A stretch of 64,000 nucleotides of DNA from Marmoricola sp. Leaf446 (GCF_001424755.1 NZ_LMRF01000006.1:351862-415861); one strand, 5' to 3'; counted from the stretch's first letter, positions 1 to 8,547 are shown. Numbers and translations: made by a program. The notes: a model not told the origin generated them from the letters alone.

Positions 1-2836
1 AGGCGAACGCGTCGCCGAGCCAGAAGCCGTACTGCTGCGAGACGCCGTTGGCGATGTCGCTGAAGGTCGCGGTGCCCTTGTCGGCGGCGACCACCAGGTA
101 GGGGTCGTCGTCGTCGTGGCGCACCACCCGGGCGGGCGGCACGACCTCGCGGCCGTCCGGCCCGTCGACGAGGTTGTCGGTGAGGTCGAGCAGCCCCGAG
201 ATGAAGGAGGTGTACGCCGCGACGCCCTCGGCCAGCCATGCCTCCCGGTCGCCCGGGTCGGGCAGCCGCTTGGCGAAGAACCCGCCCTTGGCGCCGACCG
301 GCACGATCACGGTGTTCTTGACCATCTGCGCCTTGACCAGCCCGAGCACCTCGGTGCGGAAGTCGTCGCGGCGGTCGGACCAGCGCAGCCCGCCACGCGC
401 GACGGCACCGAAGCGCAGGTGCACCCCCTCGACGCGGGGCGAGTAGACGAAGATCTCGAACTTCGGCCGCGGGGCCGGCAGGTCGGGGATCGCCGCGGGG
501 TCGAGCTTGAACGAGAGCCGGTCGAGCGGTCGGCCCTCGGCGTCGGTGACGTAGTAGCTGGTGCGCAGCGTCGCCTTCACCATGGCCAGGTAGGAGCGCA
601 GGATCCGGTCGTGGTCGAGGCTGGTGACCTCCTCCAGCGCGCGGCTGATCCGCTCCTCGATCTCGGTGCACCGCGCGACCCGTGCCTCGCCGTCGGCGGG
701 GATCTCGTGGCGGGTGCCGGGGTCGAAGCGCGCCTCGAAGAGCGCGACCAGGGCGCGGGTGATGTCGACGTTGCCCTGCAGCGCGCCCTCGATGTAGTCC
801 TGGGCGAACGGCGTGCCGCCCTGGCGCAGGTGCTTGGCGTAGGCCCGCAGCACGGTGGCCTGGCGCCAGGTCAGCCCGGCCGTGAGCACCAGGGCGTTGA
901 ACCCGTCGCTCTCGTTGCGGCCGTCCCACACCGCGGCGACCGTGTCCTGGAAGCGCTCGCGCACGTGGTCGGGCCAGGGCCGGTGGTAGCGCAGCCCGAA
1001 GTCGTAGATGAACGACTCCCGCGGCAGCCCCTCGAGCTCGTAGGGCCGCTCGTCGACGACCTCGACGCCCATCGTGGACAGGATCGGCAGCACCTGCGAC
1101 AGCGAGAGCGGCGACCCCACCCGGAACACCTTCAGCCGCGCCTCGCCCGCGGGGGCGGCGACGTCCTGGTAGAGCGAGAGGCCGAGACCGTCGTCGCCGG
1201 TGACCTGCTCGAGACGACCGAGGTCGTTGGCCCCGGTGACCGGGAGGTAGTCCTCCTTGTAGGCCTCCGGGAAGGACCCGGCGTAGGTCCGGGCGAGGCG
1301 GCTGCCCTGCTCCTCGCCGTACGCCGCCACGACGGCGTGCACGAAGTCGTCGCGCCAGGACCGGGCCGCCTCGGCGCAGCGGCGCTCCAGGTCGGCGACG
1401 TCGACGTCGGCGAGCGCCTCCCCCTCGGCGGGACGCACCACGAAGTGCAGCCGGGCGGCGAACGACTCCCCGACGTGGGCGGTGTACTCGATGCTGTCGC
1501 CGTGCAGCCGCTCGGTGAGGATCGCCGCGATCCGCTCGCGCACGGCGGTGTTGTAGCGGTCGCGGGGCAGGTAGACCAGGCAGGAGTGGAAGCGGGCGTA
1601 GCGGTCTCGGCGCACGAACAACCGCAGCTGGCGACGCTCGCGGGTCAGCATCACCTGCGAGGCGATCGGGACGAGGTCCTCCAGCGGCGTCTGGAACAGC
1701 TCGTCGCGGGGGTAGGTCTCCAGCACGTCCATCAGCGCCTTGCCGGCGTGGCTGGTGGGGTCCAGGCCGACCTCGTCGATGACGGCGGCCGCCTTCTCGC
1801 GCAGCACCGGGATCCGGCGTACGGACTCGGTGTAGGCGGCCGAGGAGAACAGCCCCAGGAACCGCTGCTCCCCCACCACCGCGCCGTCGTCCCCGAACAC
1901 CTTGACGCCGACGTAGTCGAGGAAGACCGGGCGGTGGACGGTGGCGCGCGAGTTGGCCTTGGCCAGGACGAGGAGGTGGGGGTCCCGGGCGTGCCGGGCC
2001 ACGGGGCCGGGCAGCGGACGCGGTGTGGCGGGATCGGCGCGCAGGATGCCGAAGCCGGTGCCGGGCACGCTGACCAGGATGTCGCCCTCGTCGGTGGCGC
2101 GCAGGGCGTACTCGCGGTAGCCGAGGAAGGTGAAGTGGTCCTCGGCCAGCCACTCCAGCAGCGAGGCGCCCTGGGCGAGCTCGGCCTCCGGCAGCGGCGG
2201 CGGGTCCGAGCGCAGCCGCTCCACGATGCGGCCGGCCTGGGCGTGCATCCGCGACCAGTCCTCGACGGCGTCGCGCACGTCCTGGAGCACCTTGGTCAGC
2301 TGCTCGGTGATCGCGGGCAGGTCCTCGTCGGCCACGCGGTCGATCTCCACGTGCATCCACGACTCGCGGGCAACGTCGTGGTCCTCGGTGCTGCTCTGCT
2401 CGTCGAGGACGCCCTGCAGCGCGCCGGCCATGTCGCGTCGTACGACGACCTGCGGGTGCACCACCAGGTGCACGTCGTGCTCGGAGCGGTCCAGCGCCAT
2501 CGAGACCGAGTCGACGAGGAACGGCATGTCGTCGGTGACGACCTCGACCACGGTGTGCCCGCCCGCCGCCCAGCCGTTGACCGACACCGACGGGGTGAAC
2601 ACCTTGACCGCGGCGGTGCCCTGCGGACGCTCCCGGGCCAGCCGCAGCTGGGCCATCACCGCGCCGTAGAGGTCCTGCGGCTCCCGCTCCAGCAGGTCCT
2701 CGGCCGCGACGTGGCGGTAGAAGGCGGTCATCACCTCCGCGACGTCCACCCCCGCGGGTGCGGCCCCCGCCGCGCCCCGCGCGACGTCGCACACGCGGTC
2801 GATCAGCTCGGACTTGTCCTGCTCCAGCGCCGTCAC
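1..2836 (-). CDS. gdh: NAD-dependent glutamate dehydrogenase, large type (3' end beyond window)
   Basis: Oxidatively deaminates glutamate to 2-oxoglutarate with NAD+. Only the first ~945 codons are present; the family is about 1,600 residues, so the C-terminal part lies to the left of the window. Near the left edge the minus strand reads PYLVVAADKGTATFSDIAN, the signature of the catalytic domain with the active-site lysine; the upstream ~700 residues are the regulatory N-terminal part of this class. I chose GTG at 2836: a TAACCT -10 box ends six bases before it, so the mRNA is probably leaderless and the GGAGG touching the start codon is probably not a ribosome binding site. kynA lies just upstream on the same strand, and pruA, whose product is glutamate, is nearby. 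Confidence 0.93.
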   Translation of the reverse strand, partial: MTALEQDKSELIDRVCDVARGAAGAAPAGVDVAEVMTAFYRHVAAEDLLEREPQDLYGAVMAQLRLARERPQGTAAVKVFTPSVSVNGWAAGGHTVVEVVTDDMPFLVDSVSMALDRSEHDVHLVVHPQVVVRRDMAGALQGVLDEQSSTEDHDVARESWMHVEIDRVADEDLPAITEQLTKVLQDVRDAVEDWSRMHAQAGRIVERLRSDPPPLPEAELAQGASLLEWLAEDHFTFLGYREYALRATDEGDILVSVPGTGFGILRADPATPRPLPGPVARHARDPHLLVLAKANSRATVHRPVFLDYVGVKVFGDDGAVVGEQRFLGLFSSAAYTESVRRIPVLREKAAAVIDEVGLDPTSHAGKALMDVLETYPRDELFQTPLEDLVPIASQVMLTRERRQLRLFVRRDRYARFHSCLVYLPRDRYNTAVRERIAAILTERLHGDSIEYTAHVGESFAARLHFVVRPAEGEALADVDVADLERRCAEAARSWRDDFVHAVVAAYGEEQGSRLARTYAGSFPEAYKEDYLPVTGANDLGRLEQVTGDDGLGLSLYQDVAAPAGEARLKVFRVGSPLSLSQVLPILSTMGVEVVDERPYELEGLPRESFIYDFGLRYHRPWPDHVRERFQDTVAAVWDGRNESDGFNALVLTAGLTWRQATVLRAYAKHLRQGGTPFAQDYIEGALQGNVDITRALVALFEARFDPGTRHEIPADGEARVARCTEIEERISRALEEVTSLDHDRILRSYLAMVKATLRTSYYVTDAEGRPLDRLSFKLDPAAIPDLPAPRPKFEIFVYSPRVEGVHLRFGAVARGGLRWSDRRDDFRTEVLGLVKAQMVKNTVIVPVGAKGGFFAKRLPDPGDREAWLAEGVAAYTSFISGLLDLTDNLVDGPDGREVVPPARVVRHDDDDPYLVVAADKGTATFSDIANGVSQQYGFWLGDAFA

Positions 2837-2842
2837 CCTCCG

Positions 2843-2872
2843 AGGTTAGGACGAGGTGAGCCAGGTCACCAA
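2843..2872 (-). promoter_or_regulatory. sigma-A type promoter of gdh (leaderless)
   Basis: Read on the minus strand: TTGGTG (2872-2867), an 18-base spacer, then TAACCT (2848-2843), then six bases to the GTG start. Hexamers and spacing fit a housekeeping actinobacterial promoter, with transcription starting at or very close to the start codon. It lies in the 77-base gap after kynA, so gdh need not depend on kynA transcription. Confidence 0.55.
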
Positions 2873-2913
2873 CCGGGCCGCGCCCGGACGCCGTGCCGTC
2901 GCGATCCCGGCCG

Positions 2914-3759
2914 TCACAGGGCCGAGCGCAGCTCCCACAGCAGCGGGTAGTACTTCAGGTCCAGCCGGCTGCGCAGGTACGTCGCACCGGTCGACCCGCC
3001 CGTGCCGGACCGCGAGCCGATCATCCGCTCGACCATCACCACGTGCCGCGCCCGCCAGGCCGCGGCGAGCTCGTCGTGCAGCACCAGTGCCTCGGCCAGC
3101 GCCCACACCTCGCCGTGGGTGCCGCGGTCGTGGGCGACCGTGCGCAGCGACGCCGTGAGGGTCGCGTCGTCGTCGACGGGGAGGCCGCGGGCGGCGACGA
3201 GGCCGACGAAGACGTCCCACAGCGAGGGCTCGGCCAGCCGCCGGTCCAGCCGCGACCGCTCGGCGGCGGTGATGCCTCGGAAACGCTTCAGGTAGCCCGG
3301 GTCCTTGGCGCCGGAGAGGAACTCCAGCTCACGGAACTGCACCGACTGGAAGCCGCTGGCCGGGGCGAGGCGCTGGCGGAACTCCAGGAAGTCCTGCGGC
3401 GTCATCGTCTCCAGCACGTCGACCTGCTGCACCAGCACCCGCTCGACGACGTGCACGCGGTTCATCAGGTGCCGGGCCCACCACACCCGGCCCTCACCCG
3501 CCGCGAGCGCGTCGCGCACCGCCTCGACCTCGTGCAGCAGCTGCTGGAACCACAGCTCGTAGACCTGGTGGACGGTGATGAAGAGCAGCTCGTCGTGGGC
3601 CGGCGGGTCGGACTCGAGGTGCTGGGCGTCGAGCAGGTCCTCGAGCCGGAGGTAGCTGCCGTAGGTCAGCTGGCGCTCGCGCTGCCCCTCCGCCACGGCC
3701 TCCTCGCCGAAGCTGACGAACGTCTCGTCCGGGGGCTCTGCCGGTGTCATGGCTGACAT
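2914..3759 (-). CDS. kynA: tryptophan 2,3-dioxygenase
   Basis: Haem enzyme that opens the indole ring of L-tryptophan to N-formylkynurenine, the first step of the kynurenine pathway. At 281 residues it has normal bacterial length. The substrate/haem pocket motif FITVHQVYELWF is at residues 60-71, the probable haem-ligand histidine is H239 in RARHVVMVERMIG, and the GGSTGAT loop follows at about 254-260. The start at 3759 is supported by GAGG six bases upstream; an in-frame ATG at 3750 has no such signal. No other kynurenine gene is in the window. Its start codon region overlaps that of the divergent DUF2505 gene. Confidence 0.95.
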   Translation of the reverse strand: MSAMTPAEPPDETFVSFGEEAVAEGQRERQLTYGSYLRLEDLLDAQHLESDPPAHDELLFITVHQVYELWFQQLLHEVEAVRDALAAGEGRVWWARHLMNRVHVVERVLVQQVDVLETMTPQDFLEFRQRLAPASGFQSVQFRELEFLSGAKDPGYLKRFRGITAAERSRLDRRLAEPSLWDVFVGLVAARGLPVDDDATLTASLRTVAHDRGTHGEVWALAEALVLHDELAAAWRARHVVMVERMIGSRSGTGGSTGATYLRSRLDLKYYPLLWELRSAL

Positions 3760-3760
3760 G

Positions 3761-4264
3761 ATGCGCCTCGTGCAGCTCCGTCACGAGATCACCTACCGCG
3801 CCTCGCCCGACGAGGTCTTCGCCATGCTGGCCGACGAGGACTTCCGCCGCCGGTCGGCGGTCGCCCAGGGGGTGCTGACCGCCGACGTCTCGATCGTGCG
3901 CAACGGTCCGGACGAGCAGGGCATCAGCGTGCGCATCGACCAGCTGCAGCCGACCCGCGGCGTGCCCGAGGTCGCCCGACGGTTCGTGAGCGAGACGGTG
4001 CGGCTGGTGCAGCTGGAGGAGTGGTCGGACGCCCGCGGCGGCACCGTCGTGGTCGAGCTCCCCGGGCTGCCCGTCACCGTGACCGGCAGGGTCGTCCTGT
4101 CGGCCGACGGCGACCTGACGCGCCAGCGCGTGGAGGCCGACGTCGAGGTCCGGGTCCCGCTGCTGGGAGGGCGCCTGGCAGGCTTCATCGGCGGGCTGGT
4201 CGCGGCCGGCATGGACACCGAGCAGCAGGTCGGCGAGGCCTGGCTGAGAGGAGAGCGTGGATGA
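3761..4264 (+). CDS. DUF2505 family protein (first copy)
   Basis: Member of the DUF2505 family, small SRPBCC-like proteins predicted to bind hydrophobic ligands; no reaction is known. The N-terminus LRHEITYRASPDEVFAML is typical. Possible starts are ATG at 3749, 3758 and 3761 and GTG at 3770; 3761 is my preference because homologues begin a few residues before this motif, but no clear ribosome binding site decides it. The gene overlaps the next DUF2505 gene by four bases (ATGA), so the two are translationally coupled paralogues. It diverges from kynA with overlapping 5' ends. Confidence 0.85.
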   Translation: MRLVQLRHEITYRASPDEVFAMLADEDFRRRSAVAQGVLTADVSIVRNGPDEQGISVRIDQLQPTRGVPEVARRFVSETVRLVQLEEWSDARGGTVVVELPGLPVTVTGRVVLSADGDLTRQRVEADVEVRVPLLGGRLAGFIGGLVAAGMDTEQQVGEAWLRGERG

Positions 4265-4746
4265 AGAAGGTCACCGAGGAGCTCCGCTACGACGGCGCCA
4301 CCCTGGAGCAGGTGCACGAGATGCTGGCGGACCCTGCGTTCCGCGAGCGGGTGTGCGACTACCAGGGCGTCAAGCGGCACACCGTCACCGTCGACCGGCA
4401 GGGCGACCGGATGGGCGTCACCATCGACCAGGTGCAGGCGGCGCAGGGCATCCCCGGCTTCGCCAAGAAGTTCGTCGGCGACGAGATCAACATCGTGCAG
4501 ACCGAGGACTGGCTGAGCCCGGCCAAGGGCGACATCCACGTCGCCATCCCGGGCAAGCCCGGCGAGATGAGCGGCACCGCCCTGCTCACCGAGGACCCCG
4601 ACGGCGTCACCGAGACCGTCAACCTCGCCGTCAAGGTCAACATCCCGCTGGCCGGCGGCAAGATCGAGGGCCTGATCGCCGACATGCTCTCCAAGGCGCT
4701 GCGCGCGGAGAACAAGGTCGGGCGCGACTACCTCTCCGGCGCCTGA
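4261..4746 (+). CDS. DUF2505 family protein (second copy)
   Basis: Second, 161-residue member of the DUF2505/SRPBCC-like family, starting KKVTEELRYDGATLEQVHEML and sharing the overall plan of the preceding protein (FVGDEINIVQTEDW here against FVSETVRLVQLEEW there), so the pair arose by tandem duplication and diverged. It starts at the ATGA overlap with the first copy, and AGGAGAG lies just upstream. Ligand and role are unknown. A strong stem-loop follows directly after its stop codon. Confidence 0.87.
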   Translation: MKKVTEELRYDGATLEQVHEMLADPAFRERVCDYQGVKRHTVTVDRQGDRMGVTIDQVQAAQGIPGFAKKFVGDEINIVQTEDWLSPAKGDIHVAIPGKPGEMSGTALLTEDPDGVTETVNLAVKVNIPLAGGKIEGLIADMLSKALRAENKVGRDYLSGA

Positions 4747-4943
4747 TCCACCGCCCCGGTCCCCGGCCCCGCGGCGTCCGGGGCCGGGACCGGGGCGGGC
4801 TCGTCCTCGCGCGCGTCGCGACGCCGGCTGAGCCAGATCGTCACACCGAGCAGCACGAACGGCCCGAACGCCAGCAGCAGCGTCAGCAGCTGCTCGGCCG
4901 GGTGCAGCGGACCCAGGTGCAGGGGGACGGCGAGCGGGACCAC
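4728..4943 (-). CDS. small single-pass membrane protein, unknown function
   Basis: Predicted 71-residue protein. It begins VVPLAVPLHLGPLHPAEQ, has one hydrophobic segment (about residues 18-38, LLTLLLAFGPFVLLGVTIWL), an SRRR stop-transfer signal and an acidic, proline-rich cytoplasmic tail. GTG 4943 lies only five bases after the pruA stop, so it is probably the last gene of the pruA transcript. Its 3' end overlaps the DUF2505 gene tail-to-tail by 19 bases and contains the strong stem-loop. Membrane topology supports a real gene; I do not recognise the family. Confidence 0.6.
   Translation of the reverse strand: MVPLAVPLHLGPLHPAEQLLTLLLAFGPFVLLGVTIWLSRRRDAREDEPAPVPAPDAAGPGTGAVDQAPER
4751..4798. 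terminator. very strong stem-loop between convergent units
   Basis: Arms at 4751-4770 and 4780-4798 pair over about 19 bases, interrupted by a single bulged C, around a nine-base loop. It starts five bases after the stop of the DUF2505 pair and is the obvious candidate for ending that transcript. There is no T-run, as is common in high-GC actinobacteria. It also lies inside the 3' end of the small opposing ORF at 4728-4943. Confidence 0.6.
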
Positions 4944-4948
4944 CGCGC

Positions 4949-6577
4949 TCAGCCGAGGTGGGGGTAGCGGTGGTCCTTGGGCGGCACGAACGTCTCCTTG
5001 ATCGAGCGCGGCGAGGTCCAGCGCAGCAGGTTGACCGGCGCCCCCGCCTTGTCGTTGGTGCCCGACGCGCGACCGCCGCCGAAGGGCTGCTGGCCCACGA
5101 CCGCACCGGTCGGCTTGTCGTTGACGTAGAAGTTGCCCGCGGCGAAGCGCAGCCGCTCGGACGCCCAGGCCACGGCCCGGCGGTCCTGGCTGATCACCGC
5201 CCCCGTGAGGGCGTACGGCGCGACCGACTCCATCTGGTCCACCACGGTCTCGAACCGGTCGTCGTCGTAGACGTGGACGGCCAGGATCGGGCCGAAGTAC
5301 TCCTCGGAGAACATCGCGTCGTCGGGGTCGCCGGCCTCGACGATCGTGGGCCGCACGAACCACCCGACCGAGTCGTCGGTCTGGCCGCCGGCCACCACCT
5401 CCAGCTTGGAGGACCGCTGGGCCCGGCTGATCGCCTTCTCGTGCTTGGCGAACGCCCGGTCGTCGATGACGGCGCCCATGAAGTTGGACAGGTCGGTGGT
5501 GTCGCCCATGGTGAGGTTCTCGGTGTCGGCGACGAGCTGGTCCTTGAGCCGCGACCAGACGCTGCGCGGCACGTAGGCGCGGGACGCGGCCGAGCACTTC
5601 TGGCCCTGGAACTCGAAGGCGCCGCGGATCATCGCCACGCGGAGCACGTCGACGTCGGCCGAGGGGTGGGCGACGATGAAGTCCTTGCCGCCGGTCTCCC
5701 CCACGATGCGGGGGTAGGTGCGGTAGCCGGTCAGGTTGGCCCCGACTGTGCCCCACAGCGACTGGAAGGTCGGCGTGGAGCCGGTGAAGTGGATGCCGGC
5801 CAGGTCGGGGTGGGCCAGGGCGACCTCGGAGACCGCGAGCCCGTCGCCCGGGACCATGTTGATCACGCCCGGGGGCAGGCCCGCCTCCTCGAGCAGCTCC
5901 ATCGTCAGGCTGGCGGCCAGCTGCTGGGTCGGCGAGGGCTTCCAGACCACGGTGTTGCCCATCAGGGCCGGCGCGGTGGGCAGGTTGCCGGCGATCGCGG
6001 TGAAGTTGAAGGGCGTGATCGCGTAGACGAAGCCCTCGAGCGGCCGGTGGTCGGTGCGGTTCCAGACGCCGGGTGCGTTGGCCGGCGGCTGCTCCTCCAG
6101 GATCTGCCGGGCGTAGTGCACGTTGAAGCGCCAGAAGTCGATCAGCTCGCAGGCGGCGTCGATCTCGGCCTGCCAGACCGACTTGGACTGGCCCAGCATG
6201 GTCGCGGCGTTGAGCGTGGCACGCCACGGGCCGGCGAGGAGGTCGGCGGCCTTGAGGATGATCGAGGCGCGGTCGTCGAAGGACATCGCCCGCCACATGG
6301 GCGCCGCGTCGGCAGCGGCCTGCACGGCGGCCCGGGCGTCGGCGGTGGTGCTGTTCTTCAGCACGCCGAGCACCTTGGCGTGGGCGTGCGGCTGCACGAC
6401 CTCGATCTCGGCGCCGCCGCCCATGACGGCCTCCCCGCCGACGTGCGCCGGGAGGTCGCGCGGCGCGGCCGCCAGGTGGGCCAGCGCCGCCTCGACCTCC
6501 ACCCGCTCGGTGGAGCCGGGCGCGTAGTGCAGCGTGGGCTCGTTGACCGGGGCGGGCGGCGTGGTGATGGCGTCCAT
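4949..6577 (-). CDS. pruA: L-glutamate gamma-semialdehyde (P5C) dehydrogenase
   Basis: Oxidises glutamate semialdehyde (from proline or ornithine) to glutamate with NAD+. The 542-residue protein matches the single-domain P5C dehydrogenase class (about 540 residues), not the proteobacterial PutA fusion. The aldehyde dehydrogenase general base is E284 in RIVGETGGKDF and the catalytic cysteine is C318 in FEFQGQKCSAASR; the NAD-binding part contains FTGSTPTFQSLW. No proline dehydrogenase is in the window. Its product feeds the glutamate dehydrogenase encoded at the left edge. Confidence 0.96.
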   Translation of the reverse strand: MDAITTPPAPVNEPTLHYAPGSTERVEVEAALAHLAAAPRDLPAHVGGEAVMGGGAEIEVVQPHAHAKVLGVLKNSTTADARAAVQAAADAAPMWRAMSFDDRASIILKAADLLAGPWRATLNAATMLGQSKSVWQAEIDAACELIDFWRFNVHYARQILEEQPPANAPGVWNRTDHRPLEGFVYAITPFNFTAIAGNLPTAPALMGNTVVWKPSPTQQLAASLTMELLEEAGLPPGVINMVPGDGLAVSEVALAHPDLAGIHFTGSTPTFQSLWGTVGANLTGYRTYPRIVGETGGKDFIVAHPSADVDVLRVAMIRGAFEFQGQKCSAASRAYVPRSVWSRLKDQLVADTENLTMGDTTDLSNFMGAVIDDRAFAKHEKAISRAQRSSKLEVVAGGQTDDSVGWFVRPTIVEAGDPDDAMFSEEYFGPILAVHVYDDDRFETVVDQMESVAPYALTGAVISQDRRAVAWASERLRFAAGNFYVNDKPTGAVVGQQPFGGGRASGTNDKAGAPVNLLRWTSPRSIKETFVPPKDHRYPHLG

Positions 6578-6628
6578 GCTCGCGATCGTCTCAGACGCGT
6601 CGTACGCCGACCAACCGCGCGGGCGCCG

Positions 6629-6952
6629 TCAGGCCAGCAGGGCCGGGATCTCCTGGGTGGCGAACCAGGCCAGGTCGTCGTCCGGCCCGGCGCCCTCGGG
6701 GTCGGCGTGGACCGCCACCACCCGGCGCAGCGGCACCGGGTCGCCCTCGCGGCCGACCTCGGCGACGAGCACCACCCGTCGCGCGCCCTCCGGCTGCAGG
6801 TCGGCCGAGGCGTCGGCCGCGGCCATCAGCGCGTCGTACTCCGACTCCTCGTCGTCGTCGGCGGCCACGAACGGCTCGTCGTAGTCGCGCACCTCCCCCG
6901 CCGCGGCGTACGACGCCAGCTGGTCGAGGGTGCTGGGGAGGTAGATCCTCAC
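6629..6952 (-). CDS. conserved actinobacterial protein, DUF6912-like
   Basis: 107-residue acidic protein starting VRIYLPSTLDQLASYAAAGEV, the N-terminus I associate with small actinobacterial proteins grouped as DUF6912; this assignment is from memory. It continues through an Asp/Glu stretch (DDDEESEYDALMAAADAS) to a C-terminal WFATQEIPALL. No catalytic motif, signal peptide or membrane segment is visible. GTG 6952 overlaps the stop of the upstream acyltransferase gene by four bases (GTGA), so the two are probably one transcript. Function unknown. Confidence 0.8.
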   Translation of the reverse strand: MRIYLPSTLDQLASYAAAGEVRDYDEPFVAADDDEESEYDALMAAADASADLQPEGARRVVLVAEVGREGDPVPLRRVVAVHADPEGAGPDDDLAWFATQEIPALLA

Positions 6953-8406
6953 GGCTGCTCGGGGCGCCGAGTGCCGCGGCCCCGGGGGGCGCGGGGACGG
7001 GTGTCGCTGGCGCTGTCGACCAGCTCGTCGAGGGCCTCGCGGACGCACTGGCCCAGCACCTCGATGTCGGGCAGCGCGTCGCGGTCGGCCGTGATGCCGT
7101 AGTAGACGGCCCCGTCGTAGGAGGTCACGCCGACCGAGAGCGAGAACCCCGGCAGCAACGGCGGCACGGGGTAGGTCTGCACCATCTCGGCGCCCGCGAG
7201 GTACATCGGGAACTGCGGGCCTGGGACGTTGGTGACCACGAGGTGGACCTGCTGCCGGGCCTCGGTGAAGGCGACCCGCGACCCGAGCGCGTGGAAGGTG
7301 GTGGGCGCGAAGCCCGCCACCCCGGCGATCCGGTCGGCCGCCACGGCCCTGCCGGTCTCGCTGTGGGCGCGCAGCGCGTAGGAGACCTGGTGCAGCCGCA
7401 GCACCGGCGACCCCTCGCCGATCGGCAGGTCGACGAGGTGGCCCACGACCTGGGAGCCCAGCGAGGTGGGCTCGAGCTCCTCGTCGATGACGCTCATCGG
7501 CACCAGCGACCGCAGCCGACGACCGGCGCCGACGGGCTCGGCCCGCGTCATCAGCCAGGCCCGGACCGCCCCGGTCAGGGTGGCCAGGATGACGTCGTTG
7601 ACAGTGCCACCGTGGACCCGGCGGACCTTGCGGTAGTCCTTGAGCGAGGTCCGCACGCAGACCAGTCGCCGCTGCGCCGAGGGCTCCTTGTTGAACGGCG
7701 TGTCCGGGACCGTACGCCGCCCCGCCAGCCCGCCCGAGACCCCGGCGGCGACCTGGCCGGCCAGCGACAGCGTGCCCCCGAGGGCGCGCCCCACGGCCTC
7801 GGCGTTGCTGCGCACCGTCGCCGCCGCGACCCGGGGGTCGCGCACCGACTCGCCGAGCGCCCCGAGCAGCAGCGAGGTCTGGCTGGGCTCGTGGGAGGGC
7901 ACCCAGCCCTCCTGGACCAACGGGCGCGGCCCGGGGTCGACGTCGAGCAGCACCTGGCCGAGGTCGACGGTGGAGATGCCGTCGACCAGGATCTGGTGGG
8001 ACTTGCTCAGCAGCGCCACGCGGCCGCCCTCGAGGCCCTCCACGAAGTACATCTCCCACAGCGGCCGGGCCACGTCGAGGCGACGCGACATGATGCGGGC
8101 CGTCAGCTCGCCGAGCTGCTCGAGGTTGCCCGGGCGGGGCAGCGCCGAGCGGCGCACGTGGTAGTTCAGGTCGAAGTCCTCGTCGTCGACCCACACCGGG
8201 TTGGCCACGCGCCCCGGCACCCAGCGCACCCGCTGGCGGTAGCGCGGCACGAACGCGATCCGGTCGTCGATGTGCGCGAGCAGGGCGTCGAAGTCGAAGC
8301 CGGAGTCCAGCGGGTCGAAGATCTCGATGGTGCCGTTGTGCAGCGGCGTCCGCTCGGTCTCCTCCGCCAGGAGCGCCAGGTCGCTGGCGCGCAGCCGCTC
8401 GCTCAT
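6949..8406 (-). CDS. wax ester synthase/diacylglycerol acyltransferase family O-acyltransferase
   Basis: 485-residue member of the WS/DGAT family, which transfers acyl groups from acyl-CoA to alcohols or diacylglycerol to make storage lipids. The family motif HHxxxDG appears around residue 150 as SKSHQILVDG, so the second, catalytic-type histidine is replaced by glutamine. The C-terminal part has the expected VTNVPGPQFPMYLAGA and PLLPGFSLSVGVTSY stretches. ATG 8406 is preceded by GAGAGG at good spacing. Either it works with a variant active site or uses another acceptor; the family call is firm, the activity is not. Confidence 0.88.
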   Translation of the reverse strand: MSERLRASDLALLAEETERTPLHNGTIEIFDPLDSGFDFDALLAHIDDRIAFVPRYRQRVRWVPGRVANPVWVDDEDFDLNYHVRRSALPRPGNLEQLGELTARIMSRRLDVARPLWEMYFVEGLEGGRVALLSKSHQILVDGISTVDLGQVLLDVDPGPRPLVQEGWVPSHEPSQTSLLLGALGESVRDPRVAAATVRSNAEAVGRALGGTLSLAGQVAAGVSGGLAGRRTVPDTPFNKEPSAQRRLVCVRTSLKDYRKVRRVHGGTVNDVILATLTGAVRAWLMTRAEPVGAGRRLRSLVPMSVIDEELEPTSLGSQVVGHLVDLPIGEGSPVLRLHQVSYALRAHSETGRAVAADRIAGVAGFAPTTFHALGSRVAFTEARQQVHLVVTNVPGPQFPMYLAGAEMVQTYPVPPLLPGFSLSVGVTSYDGAVYYGITADRDALPDIEVLGQCVREALDELVDSASDTRPRAPRGRGTRRPEQP

Positions 8407-8488
8407 CGTCGCCTCTCGCTCGGGTGTGGCATCGGTCTCACCACCGGTGGGGCAGGGCCGCAGGACTTGGGTCGGCCGGGGGCACATG

Positions 8489-8507
8489 GGAGTCTGGCAG
8501 AGACTCC
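8489..8507. promoter_or_regulatory. inverted repeat in a divergent promoter region
   Basis: GGAGTCT and AGACTCC form a perfect 7-base inverted repeat around GGCAG, in the 141-base gap between the acyltransferase gene (start 8406, minus) and the lipoprotein gene (start 8548, plus). It could be an operator or an RNA hairpin in the lipoprotein leader. I see no convincing -35/-10 pair nearby. Confidence 0.35.
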
Positions 8508-8547
8508 GCAGCGAGACAGCACGACGTCCACCACGAGAGGTTGTCCC

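Noticed and set aside
116-2950. A 944-codon open frame on the plus strand opposite gdh, and similar long frames opposite secA, ahcY, glfT2 and others
   Set aside because: They are antisense shadows typical of very high GC DNA: their translations are low-complexity Arg/Gly/Val/His-rich sequence with no family motif, while the opposite strand encodes clear conserved enzymes.
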